From Rhyacichthys aspro (taxonomy: Eukaryota > Chordata > Actinopteri > Gobiiformes > Rhyacichthyidae), in contig CM072160.1 of NCBI GenBank assembly GCA_036850595.1, positions 4,543,773 through 4,607,772 of the forward strand: a DNA stretch of 64,000 bases, read 5' to 3'. The translations under genes were made by a program, and so were the position numbers. The notes under the pieces are model-generated. The model was not told the origin of the DNA and did not search any database. It worked only from the letters and a program-made list of their open reading frames with translations. Positions 48,900 to 60,674 of the stretch are shown here, piece by piece. The number at the start of each line of letters is the position of its first letter. The stretch's first letter is position 1.

Positions 48900-48971
48900 G
48901 AGGAGTATGAGCAGAACCGCACACTTCACAGCTTTCAAGTCCTGGAGAGAGATCCTCCTGGGAATTATCCA
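48900..48971 (+). other. Exon-like segment, 24 codons, unassigned
   Basis: A long pyrimidine tract ending TTACCAG precedes it and CCA|GTAAGA follows. The 72-nt segment is open in frame 1 with protein-like text EEYEQNRTLHSFQVLERDPP then GNYP, phase 0 to 0. The frame stays open beyond the donor. The opposite strand is also open (81- and 86-codon frames), which weakens the case. I recognise no family. It does not fit dpf1: joined to the phase-1 exit at 34690 it would give a stop within four codons. Confidence 0.25.
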
Positions 48972-49588
48972 GTAAGACATGAATCCCCAAATGCTCTCCC
49001 AGCAGCCCCCCAACACCAGCACCTCCCCGTCCCCATCCCGCCTCACACTCCCTGCCAATGAATTCTCCCTTCTCCAGCTCATTTTCCTCCTCCTTCATTA
49101 CCTCGCCCTGCTGAGCTGTCTCTATCCTTACTTTTTTGGATAATTAAACGTCTTACTTTTCTTTTTTTTTATTAATACAATCGGAGGCTTAAGCCAGAAT
49201 GCCTCACATATCCTCGTATAGCCTTGTATTGGATTTAGTGATAACTAGTGGTGAGGCTGTACACTGCAACTAAAAGGACTCTTTCCTTCCCTTTGAAGGA
49301 AAAACACACAATTTGCAACAAAAAAAAACATGTTGCAGATCCAGTATCTCGTCTGGCGTCTTGGATGTGGCGACACCACTTGGAGAAACATCAGATTTGA
49401 GTTTGGCACCTCCCAGACTTTGAGCAATAACTCATAATATTCAGTCTAGAAGGATTAATTGATTTAGGAAACATGAATAAAAGAACAGTACAAACAAAAA
49501 CCCCAAAACAGTTCAACAGTTTCTCTTGTAGGTTGATTTTTACATATGTTTCAAGTATTGGCTTCACTCGTTAAAAAGTGAATTAGTT

Positions 49589-50177
49589 AGGGCTTTCACA
49601 CCTGCACTGTTTGGTCCAGATTTGTAGACTTTCTCATTTCAAAACAAATCTTCAGGCGTGAAAGCTCCAAGATCACGGTTTAGACCAAACAACTGCTCTC
49701 TGGTCTCGATCCAGACCAAACTGAACCACGATCTGGTGAGTTTGACTTTCAGACCAAATGCAAGAAGTCACGGCCAATTAAACACACGAAGAAGAGTGAG
49801 TAAAGGAGGGAAATGAGCAAAACAGATGTCGGTCAGGTTTAAAAACACATAAAACGCACAGATTACATTGTTTTTCATTTTGTACGGCTCTATTTTATCA
49901 CGATTCTACGGCAGATGTCTCCTGTGTTTCGAAACGAGCATCATAGTGATTTAAATCATGTCTTAAACAGTGCATTTGAAGTTTCATCTGTTTGTATTAA
50001 TTCTATATTTATAATGGCACGTCTCTATAGGTAAAATGAGCCTCTGCAGAGACACATTCACCACAGTAAAAGCTGAAGTAAAGGCTTTTAAAAACTGTAT
50101 GAAGCCTAAAGAATATTGTGTAATAATTGGTTCTTAGTGCGGACCTTGGCGCAGGCTTTCAGGTGAAAAAATAGCCT
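49589..50177. mobile_element. Non-autonomous DNA transposon, about 590 bp
   Basis: The left end, AGGGCTTTCACACCTGCACT, and the right end read in reverse, AGGCTATTTTTTCACCTGAA, resemble each other. TAGTT flanks both ends (49584-49588 and 50178-50182), a possible target duplication. The internal text TTTGGTCCAGA...GGTCTGGATCGAGACC-like is typical of a fish repeat that starts AGGGCTTTCACACCTG. No ORF of note. Confidence 0.5.
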
Positions 50178-50762
50178 TAGTTGGTGGTCAGTCTTTGATC
50201 AAACACAGGTTAAAGGTTGTAGTAAAGAAAACTCGACAAAGAAACCTCTTCGACTCATGCCAAAGTTAAATGTGTTTTTTGTCGTCCTTCATGTTGTTCT
50301 AATCCAAATCATACAAGACTGGACATAGCCTTCTTAAATTAAAAGTAATTTCTAAAATGTAAATGCAGATAAAGATTTTTCTCTGAAGGTTGTAGCTGTA
50401 GATGCTTAGAAGGATGTAGCCTTGATGTTTGCAGAAGGAGAATCTAAGATGGCTGCCAAAATGCAAAGTGATTAAAGCAAAAAAATTGGTTTATACTTAG
50501 ATATTTACAGTGCGCTGACTGGTTAAAAAGAGGAGCCAAAATAAATATAGAACTTGGCTGGGTCACCGGTGGGCAGGAAGTGAAGGTACATAGACAAGAA
50601 TGCTAACATAATTTCAAAATAAAAGTCACCAAAAACAAAACCAAAGCCATTCTTATTCTACCCAAAACTTAAATCTCACATTCAGACTGAAAACATGAAT
50701 CCAACCTTATGGCTATGTTTAATTCTCTCTCCATCTTCCTAAAAAACCTCCTCGAGCCGCTC

Positions 50763-50870
50763 GTATCCGTCCAGACTCTGAGCATCTGTGCAGCCTGAGT
50801 CCGTCCGGTCGATAATCTCATCCTGGAGCCGACAGTGAAGCCTCATCAACTTCCTTCGAGGGAATTATCC
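50763..50870 (-). other. Short protein-like minus-strand frame, unassigned
   Basis: On the minus strand a frame from an ATG near 50849 reads MRLHCRLQDEIIDRTDSGCT then DAQSLDGYERLEEVF and stops. Composition is protein-like and the DNA is GC-rich and non-repetitive. A moderate acceptor (GAGCCTGAACAG) lies upstream, but the frame has a TAA shortly after it. It may be a fragment of an exon or a conserved non-coding element. Confidence 0.15.
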
Positions 50871-52189
50871 GTGCCTCTGTTCAGGCTCACACACACAAAC
50901 ACAAACAAATAAACCTATACCTGACCTTTTTCTCTCATCATTTCTCTCTTTTGCTCTGACTTTTAAGGATTCCCATTGTGTTAATGCGTTCAGGAAAGAA
51001 AAGTGTGTTTCCATGGTTACGGCCATCCCAAAAATGTTAATCAAATCGGGGCTTTTGGTAGAAAGTTTTACACTTTTGGAGAACTCTTTCAATTACTGGA
51101 GTCTACACAGGAGGAAGTCTGTTTGAGGCTGACTTGAAATTGATCGACAAGAACAAAATGTTTTTTCTTGTCTTTTTTCTGTTTAATGTCCACACTTTTT
51201 TACTCTTATTTGGACTCTGCCTGGTTTGTTTTGGAGGATTTGTGGTAAAAATGTTAATAGTATACTGAATAAACATTAAACAACACTCTAGAGCCCATTG
51301 ATCTGTGCCCAAACCTGACCTGGGCCTGAGCACCGTCACCTCTTGGACCTGGATTTATGCCACTTTAAAGCGCTCATTTGTTTTTTAGAAGCCTGTCTCT
51401 GTCTGTTAAGTGGGGTGTACAATACAGAGAATTGCACTCTACCGTCTACAAGGAGTTAAAAATAACTCCAACTCTTCCCTGCTGTTGTAATTGAGAGCTA
51501 CAGCTCACAAACAGCTCACAAACAAAGAGAACTAGCTTTTAATTGAGCTTATCACCAAGATTTTCACCGTATACGAATCTGTTCTGGCCATTGATGAACA
51601 GACAAGACAAGAATAGTAAGTAACACACCACAATAAGTCTATTGAGATAAATAAAAAACTAGAAGAGTGAAATAAACACATATATCAGGTTCTTTGTGCA
51701 GTGTCCCAGTCGAATAGGTTTATTTGTACACGTAATACCGTCAAAGTGAGTCAAGAGTGCCATGTTTGGGTTGGGACTGACAATATGAGTGAAATATAAG
51801 ATATAGGATAGGATAGGACGTCATCAAAGCTTAATATCAAGGAACTAATAGATGAGAACGTTAAGTGCATACTGTGAAAGGCGTAAATATTGGCAATGCA
51901 TTCAGTTACACAAAGCAATGCTATATTTCGCCTTAACGTAACCATAAAAGTCCTTTTATATTGAATCAGCCTCATTTCAAACACATTTTCCCAATAAAAG
52001 TTACAATCAGCCTCAATCTGCTGAAACAAAAAGTGATTTTTCTACAAATAAGAGCAAAAATAAAATAATCTGCAGGAGATCCTTGACACCTCAGTCTCTC
52101 AAACGCCTACGAGAAAAAAAAACAATCTATATAATCTAAACAAAGTTGATTCTAGTAGGAACGTTACACAGATTTTGGAGATGGAGTTA

Positions 52190-52300
52190 AAAATTACGCT
52201 TGAAACTAAAAAAAAAAAAAAAAAGGAAAATTGGAATAAGACTTGTGAGCAGCAGCAGGAGGAGGAAGTGTAGGCGGAGGAGGAATCACAAAGAGGAGAG
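52190..52300. repeat. Fragment related to the 53.15-53.6 kb repeat
   Basis: The string AAAGGAAAATTGGAATAAGA, CTTGTGAGCAGCAGCAGGAG resembles AAAGGAAATTGGAGTGAGAT, TTGTGAGAAGCAGCAGGAGG at about 53400-53440. It includes an A17 run at 52208-52224. Confidence 0.5.
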
Positions 52301-52581
52301 AAGAAGGGAGGTGAAAAAGTGTCTGGCGTTGTATCGGAGCAGCGGTGTGTGAAAACACGCGCTCGGCACTCCTGTCGCCGGGCTGCTTAATGAGGAGGGC
52401 CTCTCAGGAGAAGTTCACACACCGAAAACAAGCAGCACACACACACACACACTGACGATAAACCCACAGCCTCGCAAACAGCACAGACTCTATTCACGCA
52501 GACAGGGCCGCAGTAAGATTTACAACCCAGCCTTTGCATAATAACTTTGGCCGTCCAGTCCCGCTCCCATCCCCCACTCTT

Positions 52582-52602
52582 CTGCTGCTGCTGCTGCTGC
52601 TG
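52582..52602 (+). repeat. (CTG)7 trinucleotide repeat
   Basis: Seven CTG units in a GC-rich, conserved-looking stretch (52495-52640) that also holds the octamer-like TTTGCATAATAA at about 52533. Confidence 0.9.
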
Positions 52603-52966
52603 CTCCCTTTAATGTGATGAATGAGAGTGCCTTTGCCCCGTGTCCAGCCACACACAGCACAGATCCCACTTTACATCAAGGATACGTGAATGTGGAGAGC
52701 ACAGGAACGGCACAGGAGATGCATATGTGTGCATAGACGATGGCACAAAAAGTCAAGGTGCACAAGGACACAGACGTTTGGCTCCTTCTGGGAAAAAAAA
52801 AAAAAAAAGAGTGGGCCTAGTCACAAGCCACAACAAAGGTCTGTCTGCCATGTTTCCACTGAGCGATACATACAACAATTGTGACTATGAGAAATTTATT
52901 TTATTTTAATTTTATGTTAAAACAAATTAAATTAAAAATATTTTTATTAATTGAATTGAATTGAAT

Positions 52967-53029
<63 letters not shown>

Positions 53030-53082
53030 TTTTATTTTATTTTATTTTATTTTATTTTATTTTATTTTATTTTATTTATTTT
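52967..53082 (+). repeat. ATTT then ATTTT compound microsatellite
   Basis: About 16 ATTT units switch to about ten ATTTT units. The change of period within one tract suggests slippage after a single insertion. Confidence 0.97.
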
Positions 53083-53149
53083 GCCAACTTTTATAATTCA
53101 GATTTGTTGCCATTAACTCAAATAATCATTTGTAGCAGTGAGAGAGAGG

Positions 53150-53600
53150 CTGGGGGCATGGCCTTACACAGCTGCAATAAACAGTAGAAGAAGATTGTTT
53201 CCAGTTTATTCCCAGCTTTATAAACTTTCATATTCAGATCTGCACCAGTTTCCAACATTTTCAGGACTCACTCTTTTGTGTCGCTATTTCTGCTGCTTTG
53301 TTTACAGTTGACAAATTAATAGCGGGAGAGCCAACTCTGTCTTAAAACGAAAACATATTTAAATTTGGAAGATAGTGTTGAAAATTTGGCTCAAATTGAA
53401 AAAAGGAAATTGGAGTGAGATTTGTGAGAAGCAGCAGGAGGGAAAGAGCTATTGCTGATAAATGCTGGTTGTTTTAACATTTATACAGTTGTAATTGCTG
53501 TCCCTTATTGAGAAAGAAGCAGCACATTTCCTATTTTACACAAATGTAAAAAGCACAGGAGATTTTGAGGCTAAAAGTTGCACAGGGCCACTTTAAACTT
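53150..53600. repeat. Dispersed repeat related to 20.96 kb, MITE-like right end
   Basis: The left part matches 20960-21075. Near the right end, GCTAAAAGTTGCACAGGGCC then ACTTTAAA resembles the right end of the TTAA MITE at 24621-24981. This suggests a longer, diverged member of that family. No coding sequence. Confidence 0.5.
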
Positions 53601-55719
53601 GTTTGTTTCTGATAAACAATAGCTTTTGTTGAACTTAGTCTAATGAAGTACAGCATTTTCCATTCTTTCTCTGAATGTGAGTGAAGTTTCATTTGAGAAT
53701 TCATTCCTTTTTTGTACAAAAGTAAGGATTCTCTATTTTCCAATGGTCAGACTGAAGTGTTAAGCATCTCATTTTAACCATAGTTGGTGAAATAAGTTTT
53801 ACTGAGTGTAGCTTGTAACATAGAAAGCAACGGAGCGGTGGAAATAAAGCTCGAAATAGCAGTAGCATTGTATCATTTATTTACGTCTGAGATCATTAAC
53901 ACTCTTTTAGCAAGTTCAGTTTTAGCTTGTACAGACGTCATTTCTTTTAATTGCGAATGGTGCAAGCAACAAGCAGCATATCTCCTTCTTAACACTGAGT
54001 ATACGCATATTTAAAAAGCACCGGAGATACATACATGTGCAGAAATCCCTGATGCACAAATGTGGTGCAGTTCTTGTATCAAGGCTGGCTTTGTGGCAAA
54101 AAGGCTCAAAATAGCAGTAGCATCATTTATTTACAACTAGGACCCTTTGAATATAATCACCGAAACTCTATTGTGCATGTTTTAGCATCGAAATGAAGCG
54201 TTAACAGAGCGAATGCATCTGATTTTAAAATGATAAGTCAAAGCTGCACATCTCCTTCTTTACGTGGAGGACAGTTGAGAGCACGGAGCTGCAGAGGTGG
54301 AGTGTAAGGTGCACAGAGGAACGGCACAAAGCCCAAACGCTCAAGGAGACATCCCGTAGCTGTTTAATGCAGACGGAGGCAGGGGCGCAGTCGGATGGAA
54401 AGCGTCAGTCACAGATGAAAAGTCACTGCTTCCTCTCCCTCCTCTTCCTCCTCAGTCTTTTCTGCACTTTCATACATTCTCATTATCGACACCGCGCTCT
54501 CTCTGTCTCTGATTCGATCTCTTCTCTGCGGCTCATTGTGCTTTATACTCCTGCACTTCCTGTTCCTTATTTGGTCGCTTTATGAGTTCTTTCCTTCGTT
54601 TTTCTGGTGACTGTGATCCACCTGCCATCGCGCCATAGATTATTGTTCATAGACAGAGTAATCTCTCCTTATGTTTAGTTTTTTCCTTTGTCGGTTTCAT
54701 TTTAAAGCCGAAAAACTATTATTCTTTTATTCCTTGCTCTCTCATTAGTTGGCGTTTTGGACGAGTTGCAGACAATGATTGGAAATGTGAGAAATCCTGT
54801 TGAACAATCGTGTTTATCTAAAATAGGACGGTCTTCGTGCAGCACTTTGTTTCTCGTATTGGTTGAATAGTCAGTCTGTGTTTGTTTCAACTCAGATTTG
54901 CAGAGAGATGACTAATTATCTGCATAGAATAGGAAAGTAAAGGCAGCCATGCTATGTTGTGATAGATGTAACAGTTATATAATGTTATAAATCAATATTT
55001 TGGGATAAAATGTACTAAAAAACAATTTAAAGTATCATTTGAAGTGGGCTGCATGGCATTAAAAACAGAGTTTATATATTTAATCTGACAATTCAAAGTG
55101 ATGATTGAATAAAACTCGATTTTAAGTCAAAATAAGCTTCCAAATGAACTCACACGGTACGTTACAGTTCAATTAAAATGTGAAGTAGGTGGACCACAGA
55201 CGAGCCAGAGCCAAAACCGATCAACCAATCATAAATTGGCGACGACACAACACATAACGTTTCCTTAGATTGGAAAAAACAAACCAAAACAACATTGTGT
55301 AACTGAATAAAACGAGCAGAGAGAAACGTGAAGCGCTTTTAGCATTTGGGCTAACAGCACAACCCAGTGTGTTTCTTAAAAAGGGCATTATGTTTGTTCT
55401 TAAATCTGCAGCTGTGAACGCTCAATGGACCGGGACTTTTTGCTCAGGGACTGAAATAAATGGATTGTTTCTGTTTTGGTGCAAAATTAATGGAGCGGAC
55501 CTCAAATATGAACACTCGTAGTTAGTTATAAAGTTATCAAGAGGGTATTTCTTGACTTACTTTGTTATAATATCAAACATATCTCAGTATCTACACTTGA
55601 CTTTATCTACTCTTTACACTTTTTACCCTTAATCAGTCCCTATCGTTGCCTGAGATGAAAATGTCTGCACTGTTTCTCCTGTCTAACCCTATTGCGTCTG
55701 CTTGAGTCACACACAAACA

Positions 55720-56180
55720 CGCTAAAGTGCTACTTCCACTCATGTCCACTCAGCAGGTTGCGTAACTCCCAGTGCATTGTGGGATGCATGGATTTTTCTG
55801 TTGGTGTGTGTCCGTTCAGCTCTGAGATGACACTGCAAAGTAAAGAGGCCAGAGGCAGTTTTGGCGCATAATAAAAGTTGATGTATAGCTGCTTTGTAAT
55901 CGGACTGATCGCAGAAAACAGGCAGCGCTGCGAAAAAACACTGCAGTCCAGCTCCGGCTCCTCCATAAATCATGCATGTAAAGAAATCACGGGCTCTTAA
56001 CCGGTGCAGGCTCGCGTCCCGGTCGGTAAAGAGTTAAAATGCAAATGATTAATCCTGTTCTGTTCCAAAGAGAGCTGGCTGGGAATGTGGCTGTGAAATC
56101 CGGTTTTGAATCGAGCCAAAACTAACATGGAGTGAACTGCAGAGAGGAAATGTCAAGGATAACCAGCCGGCCACTGATTA
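55720..56180. promoter_or_regulatory. Candidate conserved element with octamer motif
   Basis: This is mixed-composition, non-repetitive sequence with ATGCAAAT (octamer) followed by GATTAATCC (paired-type homeodomain site) at about 56039-56055, and TTGGCGCATAATAAA at about 55861. Minus-strand frames of 77 and 78 codons overlap in two phases without a known domain. A neural enhancer is plausible but unproven. Confidence 0.3.
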
Positions 56181-56535
56181 TATAAACAAAAGACACTAAC
56201 TCTGAAATACAGGGGTTGAAATGTATCTGTTGACGTTGATTAAGTTGTTAAAATGCCATTTAGTCCTAGTTTTGACCTGTTTTGTCCTTGTTCAGTCTTT
56301 AATGTTGATTTATCTCCTGCTTTGACAAGTGGAAGTTACTCCAGAGCCTTGTATTGCTTCATATTTTCTGAATCAGTCAAAAAAGTTATGGTATCGAGCA
56401 TGTTTTTCTAATATCATTATCACAACCAAAAGGCATCCAGAAATAACACTATTTCAGCCATTTTAAAAAAAATTGGGATATAATTGGTAAACAAACGTCT
56501 GTATTCAACACAACACTCATTTTTGCTCAAATTTT

Positions 56536-57042
56536 TCATGAATATGAGTAAAAAAATTGGATTTCTAGGTTCTGGCTCTTAAATTTCTTAAAACCTTTAT
56601 TTATGTGCTTCTTTCCTTCTGAAATATAGAGCAAGAATAGACTTGGATTTGCAATGAGTATAGATATAAAAAGTTTGCTTGGCTGCTTCCTATGCAGACC
56701 TTTTTCAAAAATGTCAGTACAGTCATATAAATATTTCATCGTGCCTCCTGTGTGTGTCTCCTCCTCAAACAAAGTCCGAGCAGACGGCAGACAGCGCAAG
56801 ACGGAGAAGACGGCTCGGATTTGGTTTGTGGGTGGTATATTGGCATTGTTTGACTGTACTGTTGTGGTCTCATCCCAAAACATGGCCGACACACAACTAA
56901 AGCAACCGCAAGACAAGACAGACAGGCAGCCGGAGAAAGCCACAGCGCTGCATCTTGAGACAGAATAACAAATGAAGTAGACTGCGATATTACCCTGCCT
57001 GCACCGCTCCAACTGTCTGGGGGGATCTATAAGATGAGCCAT
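56536..57042 (-). other. Longest non-repetitive open frame, 168 codons, unassigned
   Basis: The frame starts at 57042 (MAHLIDPPRQLERCRQGNIA...) and ends at 56536. Its middle has hydrophobic Cys/Ser-rich text and its end is Lys/Phe-rich. I recognise no domain. A 104-codon frame on the other strand overlaps it. It lies about 300 bp from the promoter-like cluster at 57347-57445, which could fire in this direction. Coding status is doubtful; AT-rich length alone could produce it. Confidence 0.15.
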
Positions 57043-57346
57043 GAAGAGGAAAACCGTATTTTTTTTATATTTTTTGTCAGTCCGTATAACTCTCAGCTTC
57101 TCGCTCGGCTTCTTTCTTGTCTATTTCACTTCTCCCTCTTCCTTTATGTTATTTTTAATGAACTCCTCTATACTCCCCGGTCGCTTTTTCAACTTTTTTT
57201 TCCATCCTTTTCTTCCTCTTTCGACTTATTCTCTCCAACTATATTACCTCCGCTCCTTCTTCTTCTTCTTCCCCCCATCCTTCCGTCTGTCATTTCTTTC
57301 TTTTCAATGTACATAACACGCTACTCTTTAGGAGGCAGCCCGGGCG

Positions 57347-57445
57347 GTATCCATGGCGACCGCATTGCTAGGCAACAGACGTTTTTCCGTCCTTTTTCCT
57401 GCTCGGTGCAATGGCAGCAGCAGCCACAGCCGACCAATCAGAGCG
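57347..57445. promoter_or_regulatory. RFX X-box-like pair and CCAAT box
   Basis: GTATCCATGGCGAC (57347-57360) and ATTGCTAGGCAAC (57364-57376) both resemble the RFX X-box (GTTGCCATGGCAAC type). CCAATCAGAGCG follows at 57434-57445. X-box plus CCAAT is typical of promoters of ciliary genes and some housekeeping genes. The sequence is CpG-rich compared with its surroundings. Direction is uncertain: the CCAAT box lies inside the 47-codon + strand frame, so either that frame or the promoter reading may be wrong. Confidence 0.4.
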
Positions 57446-57554
57446 CGGGGAAGAATGGCTCCGTGTGAGAAAAGTTCAGTACACATTTGGTCTCATTAAA
57501 GCCACGGAAAAAGAAGAGTATATTCGGCGCATATGGAAAAAGAATAATAAGTAG
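57411..57554 (+). CDS. Putative small ORF or first coding exon, 47 codons
   Basis: ATG at 57411 (context GTGCAATGG) opens MAAAATADQSERGEEWLRVR, then KVQYTFGLIKATEKEEYIRR, then IWKKNNK, and stops at TAG 57552. Composition is strikingly protein-like: an Ala-rich start, then a charged segment likely to be helical, without low complexity. It lies next to the X-box/CCAAT cluster. It could be a first exon using a donor at AA|GTAGGC (57550) or GA|GTATAT (57517), or a small protein. I recognise no family. A second frame from 57352 (48 codons) overlaps and looks less protein-like. The 57.6-58.6 kb repeat array follows at once. Confidence 0.35.
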   Translation: MAAAATADQSERGEEWLRVRKVQYTFGLIKATEKEEYIRRIWKKNNK

Positions 57555-57584
57555 GCTTAAGGATGCTTACTATAAACCCTAAAC

Positions 57585-58620
57585 ACTAAATGATTTCAGG
57601 GCAAAACCAGAAAGATCAATGACTAGAGCAAGACTAAACCAGGACTACACCCACGACACAGTAAACAGGGCTAAAGCAGGACTAAATAAAGGTAAACAAG
57701 AAGCTAAACCAGGAAATAAACTTGAAATATAAACCTGAGGCTAAATCAAGACCAAACCAGGACTAAACCAAAGACAAAAGACATCATTTATGACTAAACC
57801 AGGATTATATCCAGGATTGAATTGAATATAAGACTAACTGAAAGATTTATCTTACTAAACTGAAGGACTAAATCTACAACAAACCAAGACCAGGACTAAA
57901 CCAAGACTAAACCAAAAACAGGGACCAAACAAAACACTCAACCAGAAGTAAACTTGAGACTGATAGAAGACTAAACTTGAGGACTAAACACAGAAATAAA
58001 TTCAGAGCTTTACTGAGCCTAAAACCCAGGTCTAAATCTGAGACAAATCCCTTGACTAAACCACAATTATACCTAAGACTAAACCAAGTCTAAACCCTGG
58101 GATTACTAAAAACTTACCACCTAATTAAACTAACTTTAAACAAGGACTAAACCAGGAAAAGCACTTGAACAAACCAGGACTATATCTACATCGAAGCTTG
58201 TTTGAAACAAAACCTAAACCCAGGAATAAATAAAGACTAATCCCAGGACTAAATCCAGAAGGAGTCAGGACTGAACTAATAACTACACCTCGGAATAAAC
58301 AAGAATAAATCACTTGACTAAACCAGAAAAAAAAAAAACAGGACTAGACCAAGACTAATCAAATCAAGACCAAACAACATCCAACAAGAGGACTACTCCA
58401 GGTCAAAACCAGGATTAAACCCAGCTCTAAGGCAGGACTGAACCCAAGACTAATTCCTAAACCTTGACCTAAACCAGGACTACCTCTGGACTAAACCCTC
58501 GACTACAGTCATTACAAAACCAGGCCTCACCCAAGACTAAACCGAGGACTAAAAGAAGACTAACCAGGACTAAACCTCGAGTAAACACAGGGATAACTAT
58601 TGGAAATAAACCCCAAAACA
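57585..58620 (-). repeat. Inverted counterpart of the GTCCTGGTTTAG array
   Basis: About 1 kb of ACTAAACCAGGACTAAAC-type modules, the reverse complement of the 40.6-41.4 kb words. The array is more degenerate and lacks the tight higher-order pattern. Orientation is opposite to the 39.5-42.2 kb array. Confidence 0.85.
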
Positions 58621-59099
58621 GCTCTGCTCACTCACACAGAAAGTTGTATTAGTCAAATGATATGATCCTTTTCAAACATAACATTTAGAAAAAACAGCCC
58701 AAAAATATTTCCAGGTGATTTCTTTTGTTTCTGTAAATGTGAACATAATGATTGTGACAGTTGTTGTGGTGCAGAGACAAACAGGTTCACTTCATCAAAC
58801 ATCTTTGTTTAACTCTGTAGGAGTCCAGAGAAGTTGTACAGAATGATTTTAATTGATTTGTTCATTTGCAAAACAAAATGAGAACAGCTGTGAACAAAAT
58901 GGATTTGTTCCTAGACGTTTAAATTGGCAGATTTTGAGAGTGAAAAAGGTTATTTGGGCAAAAAGTCTTATCCCTGATTTGTATTGAATTTGGATTTACA
59001 TAATCAACATGTCAAAAGTGTCAGCTCTGGCTTTTCCCGTGACTTTTGTGTCAGAAAATTTAATAAAAGGTACAAGTGGAAACTAGAGGGGACTTTGCA

Positions 59100-59165
59100 T
59101 TTTTCAATTGAACTACCTCTACAGCCAGTGAGCACCTACGGTAGCCCTGCAGGGACATGCTGTGG
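59100..59165 (+). repeat. Short dispersed repeat shared with 45.43-45.51 kb
   Basis: CCTACGGTAGCCCTGCAGGG here and GCTACGGTAGCCCTGAAGGA at about 45493-45512 share TACGGTAGCCCTG and neighbouring text. They are probably fragments of one interspersed family. Confidence 0.45.
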
Positions 59166-59402
59166 TACAAAAACAAACCCAGTGGAAATAGGTCTGATTA
59201 TTGAATTTACTTTGTAAGATTTATTAAACATAATCAGTTTAATTCCTAAATGTCCTTCTTTATATTTTGCAGATTTATCGGTGTGACAATAATAGTAAAC
59301 AAAGTATTAATATCGCAAGAAACGGCTCATATCACAATAATATTATAGATTTAATGTGACAGATGTTTACTCTTTGCTTTTAAAATAATTTTCAGGGGGG
59401 CC

Positions 59403-59732
59403 AAAATAAAATAAAATAAAATAAAATAAAATAAAATAATAAAATAAAATAAAATAAAATAAAATAAAATAAAATAAAATAAAATAAAATAAAATAAAAT
59501 AAAATAAAATAAAATAAAATAAAATAAAATAAAATAAAATAAAATAAAATAAAATAAAATAAAATAAAATAAAATAAAATAAAATAAAATAAAATAAATA
59601 AAATAAAATAAAATAAAATAATAAAATAAAATAAAATAAAATAAAATAAATAAAATAAAATAAAATAAAATAAAATAAAATAAAATAAAATAAAATAAAT
59701 AAAATAAAATAAAATAAAATATAAAATAAATA
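59403..59732 (+). repeat. (AAAAT)n pentanucleotide microsatellite, about 330 bp
   Basis: About 65 AAAAT units with rare AAAT or AAT shortenings. It generates a 176-codon minus-strand frame of Phe/Ile/Leu/Tyr repeats that is an artefact. Confidence 0.98.
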
Positions 59733-60674
59733 GAAATTTAATAAAAGAATCTAAAATCAAATTGTGCACCCAAACAAAAAGTTCTTGCATAGACAGACCT
59801 GATTTGGTCCTGATTTGGTCTTGCTTTAGTCTTTCACCTGGTAGAGTCCACACCACATACTCTGGAGACCCAGGTTCTACTGCGACATAAAGGCGAAAAG
59901 AAAAAAAGGACAAAAAAAACAAAACAAAAAAAAAAAAAAAAAGGAAAGAAATTAGCCCTTTTTTACAAATAGAAGTTACTCCAAAGCCATGTCTTTCTCT
60001 TTGTACTATATTTGAATAAGCTAAACTTTTACCATGTCAAAGGGAGCATTCAAATATCACAAATATCATTGTTATCGCAATATTCAACATATAGTCATCA
60101 CGTTTTGAATGCAAACATCATTTAGCCCCACTTTTCCTCCAGAAGAGCTCAGTTTGACTTCTCTGGGCTCGGTTTTTGTCTAGAAGCTATTGCGACATGA
60201 ACCTGAAATAACGGATCCTTCCTCCGGTTTTTAGAGTCGCTTTTGTATCAGAGACAAATGCAGAGAGTGTTTTTTTGTGATGATACAACATTGATGGAGG
60301 ATCTGTTCCCTTTTGTTCAACTGTACACTACAAAATTAATCTCCTGAATGCACCTTACAACGCGACATAAATAACTAAATAAGTTTTGCTGCATGTTATT
60401 TACAAGAACTGCCGTGTTTTTGAAGATAATATTTAGGTGGCAAGAGTCAAGGAAAAGTCTTTATGTTGAGTAATTGCTGCTTTTAATTTATTCTGCTTCA
60501 GATTTCCAACGCTAAGCTCAACGCCTTTTTGTCTTGTCCTGATAAAACAGATTAATAAGTGGCATTGATGCACAGAGACACAATAAACAGCCAATGGAAA
60601 AGGGCTGTTTAGATATTCAACAGTGTTATATATTGATATGTTGATTAAAATTCGTCCTTCACTCCTGTGTCAGC

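Noticed and set aside
51443..51470. TCTACAAGGAG resembling the start of the optional dpf1 YKEL exon
   Set aside because: The following codons do not match, and there is no acceptor or donor at the expected places.
57034..57468. 144-codon + strand ORF
   Set aside because: Its first two thirds translate a pyrimidine-rich tract, and the last part is a shadow of the more protein-like frame at 57411.
59392..59922. 176-codon minus-strand ORF rich in Phe, Leu, Ile and Tyr
   Set aside because: It is the translation of an AAAAT microsatellite.
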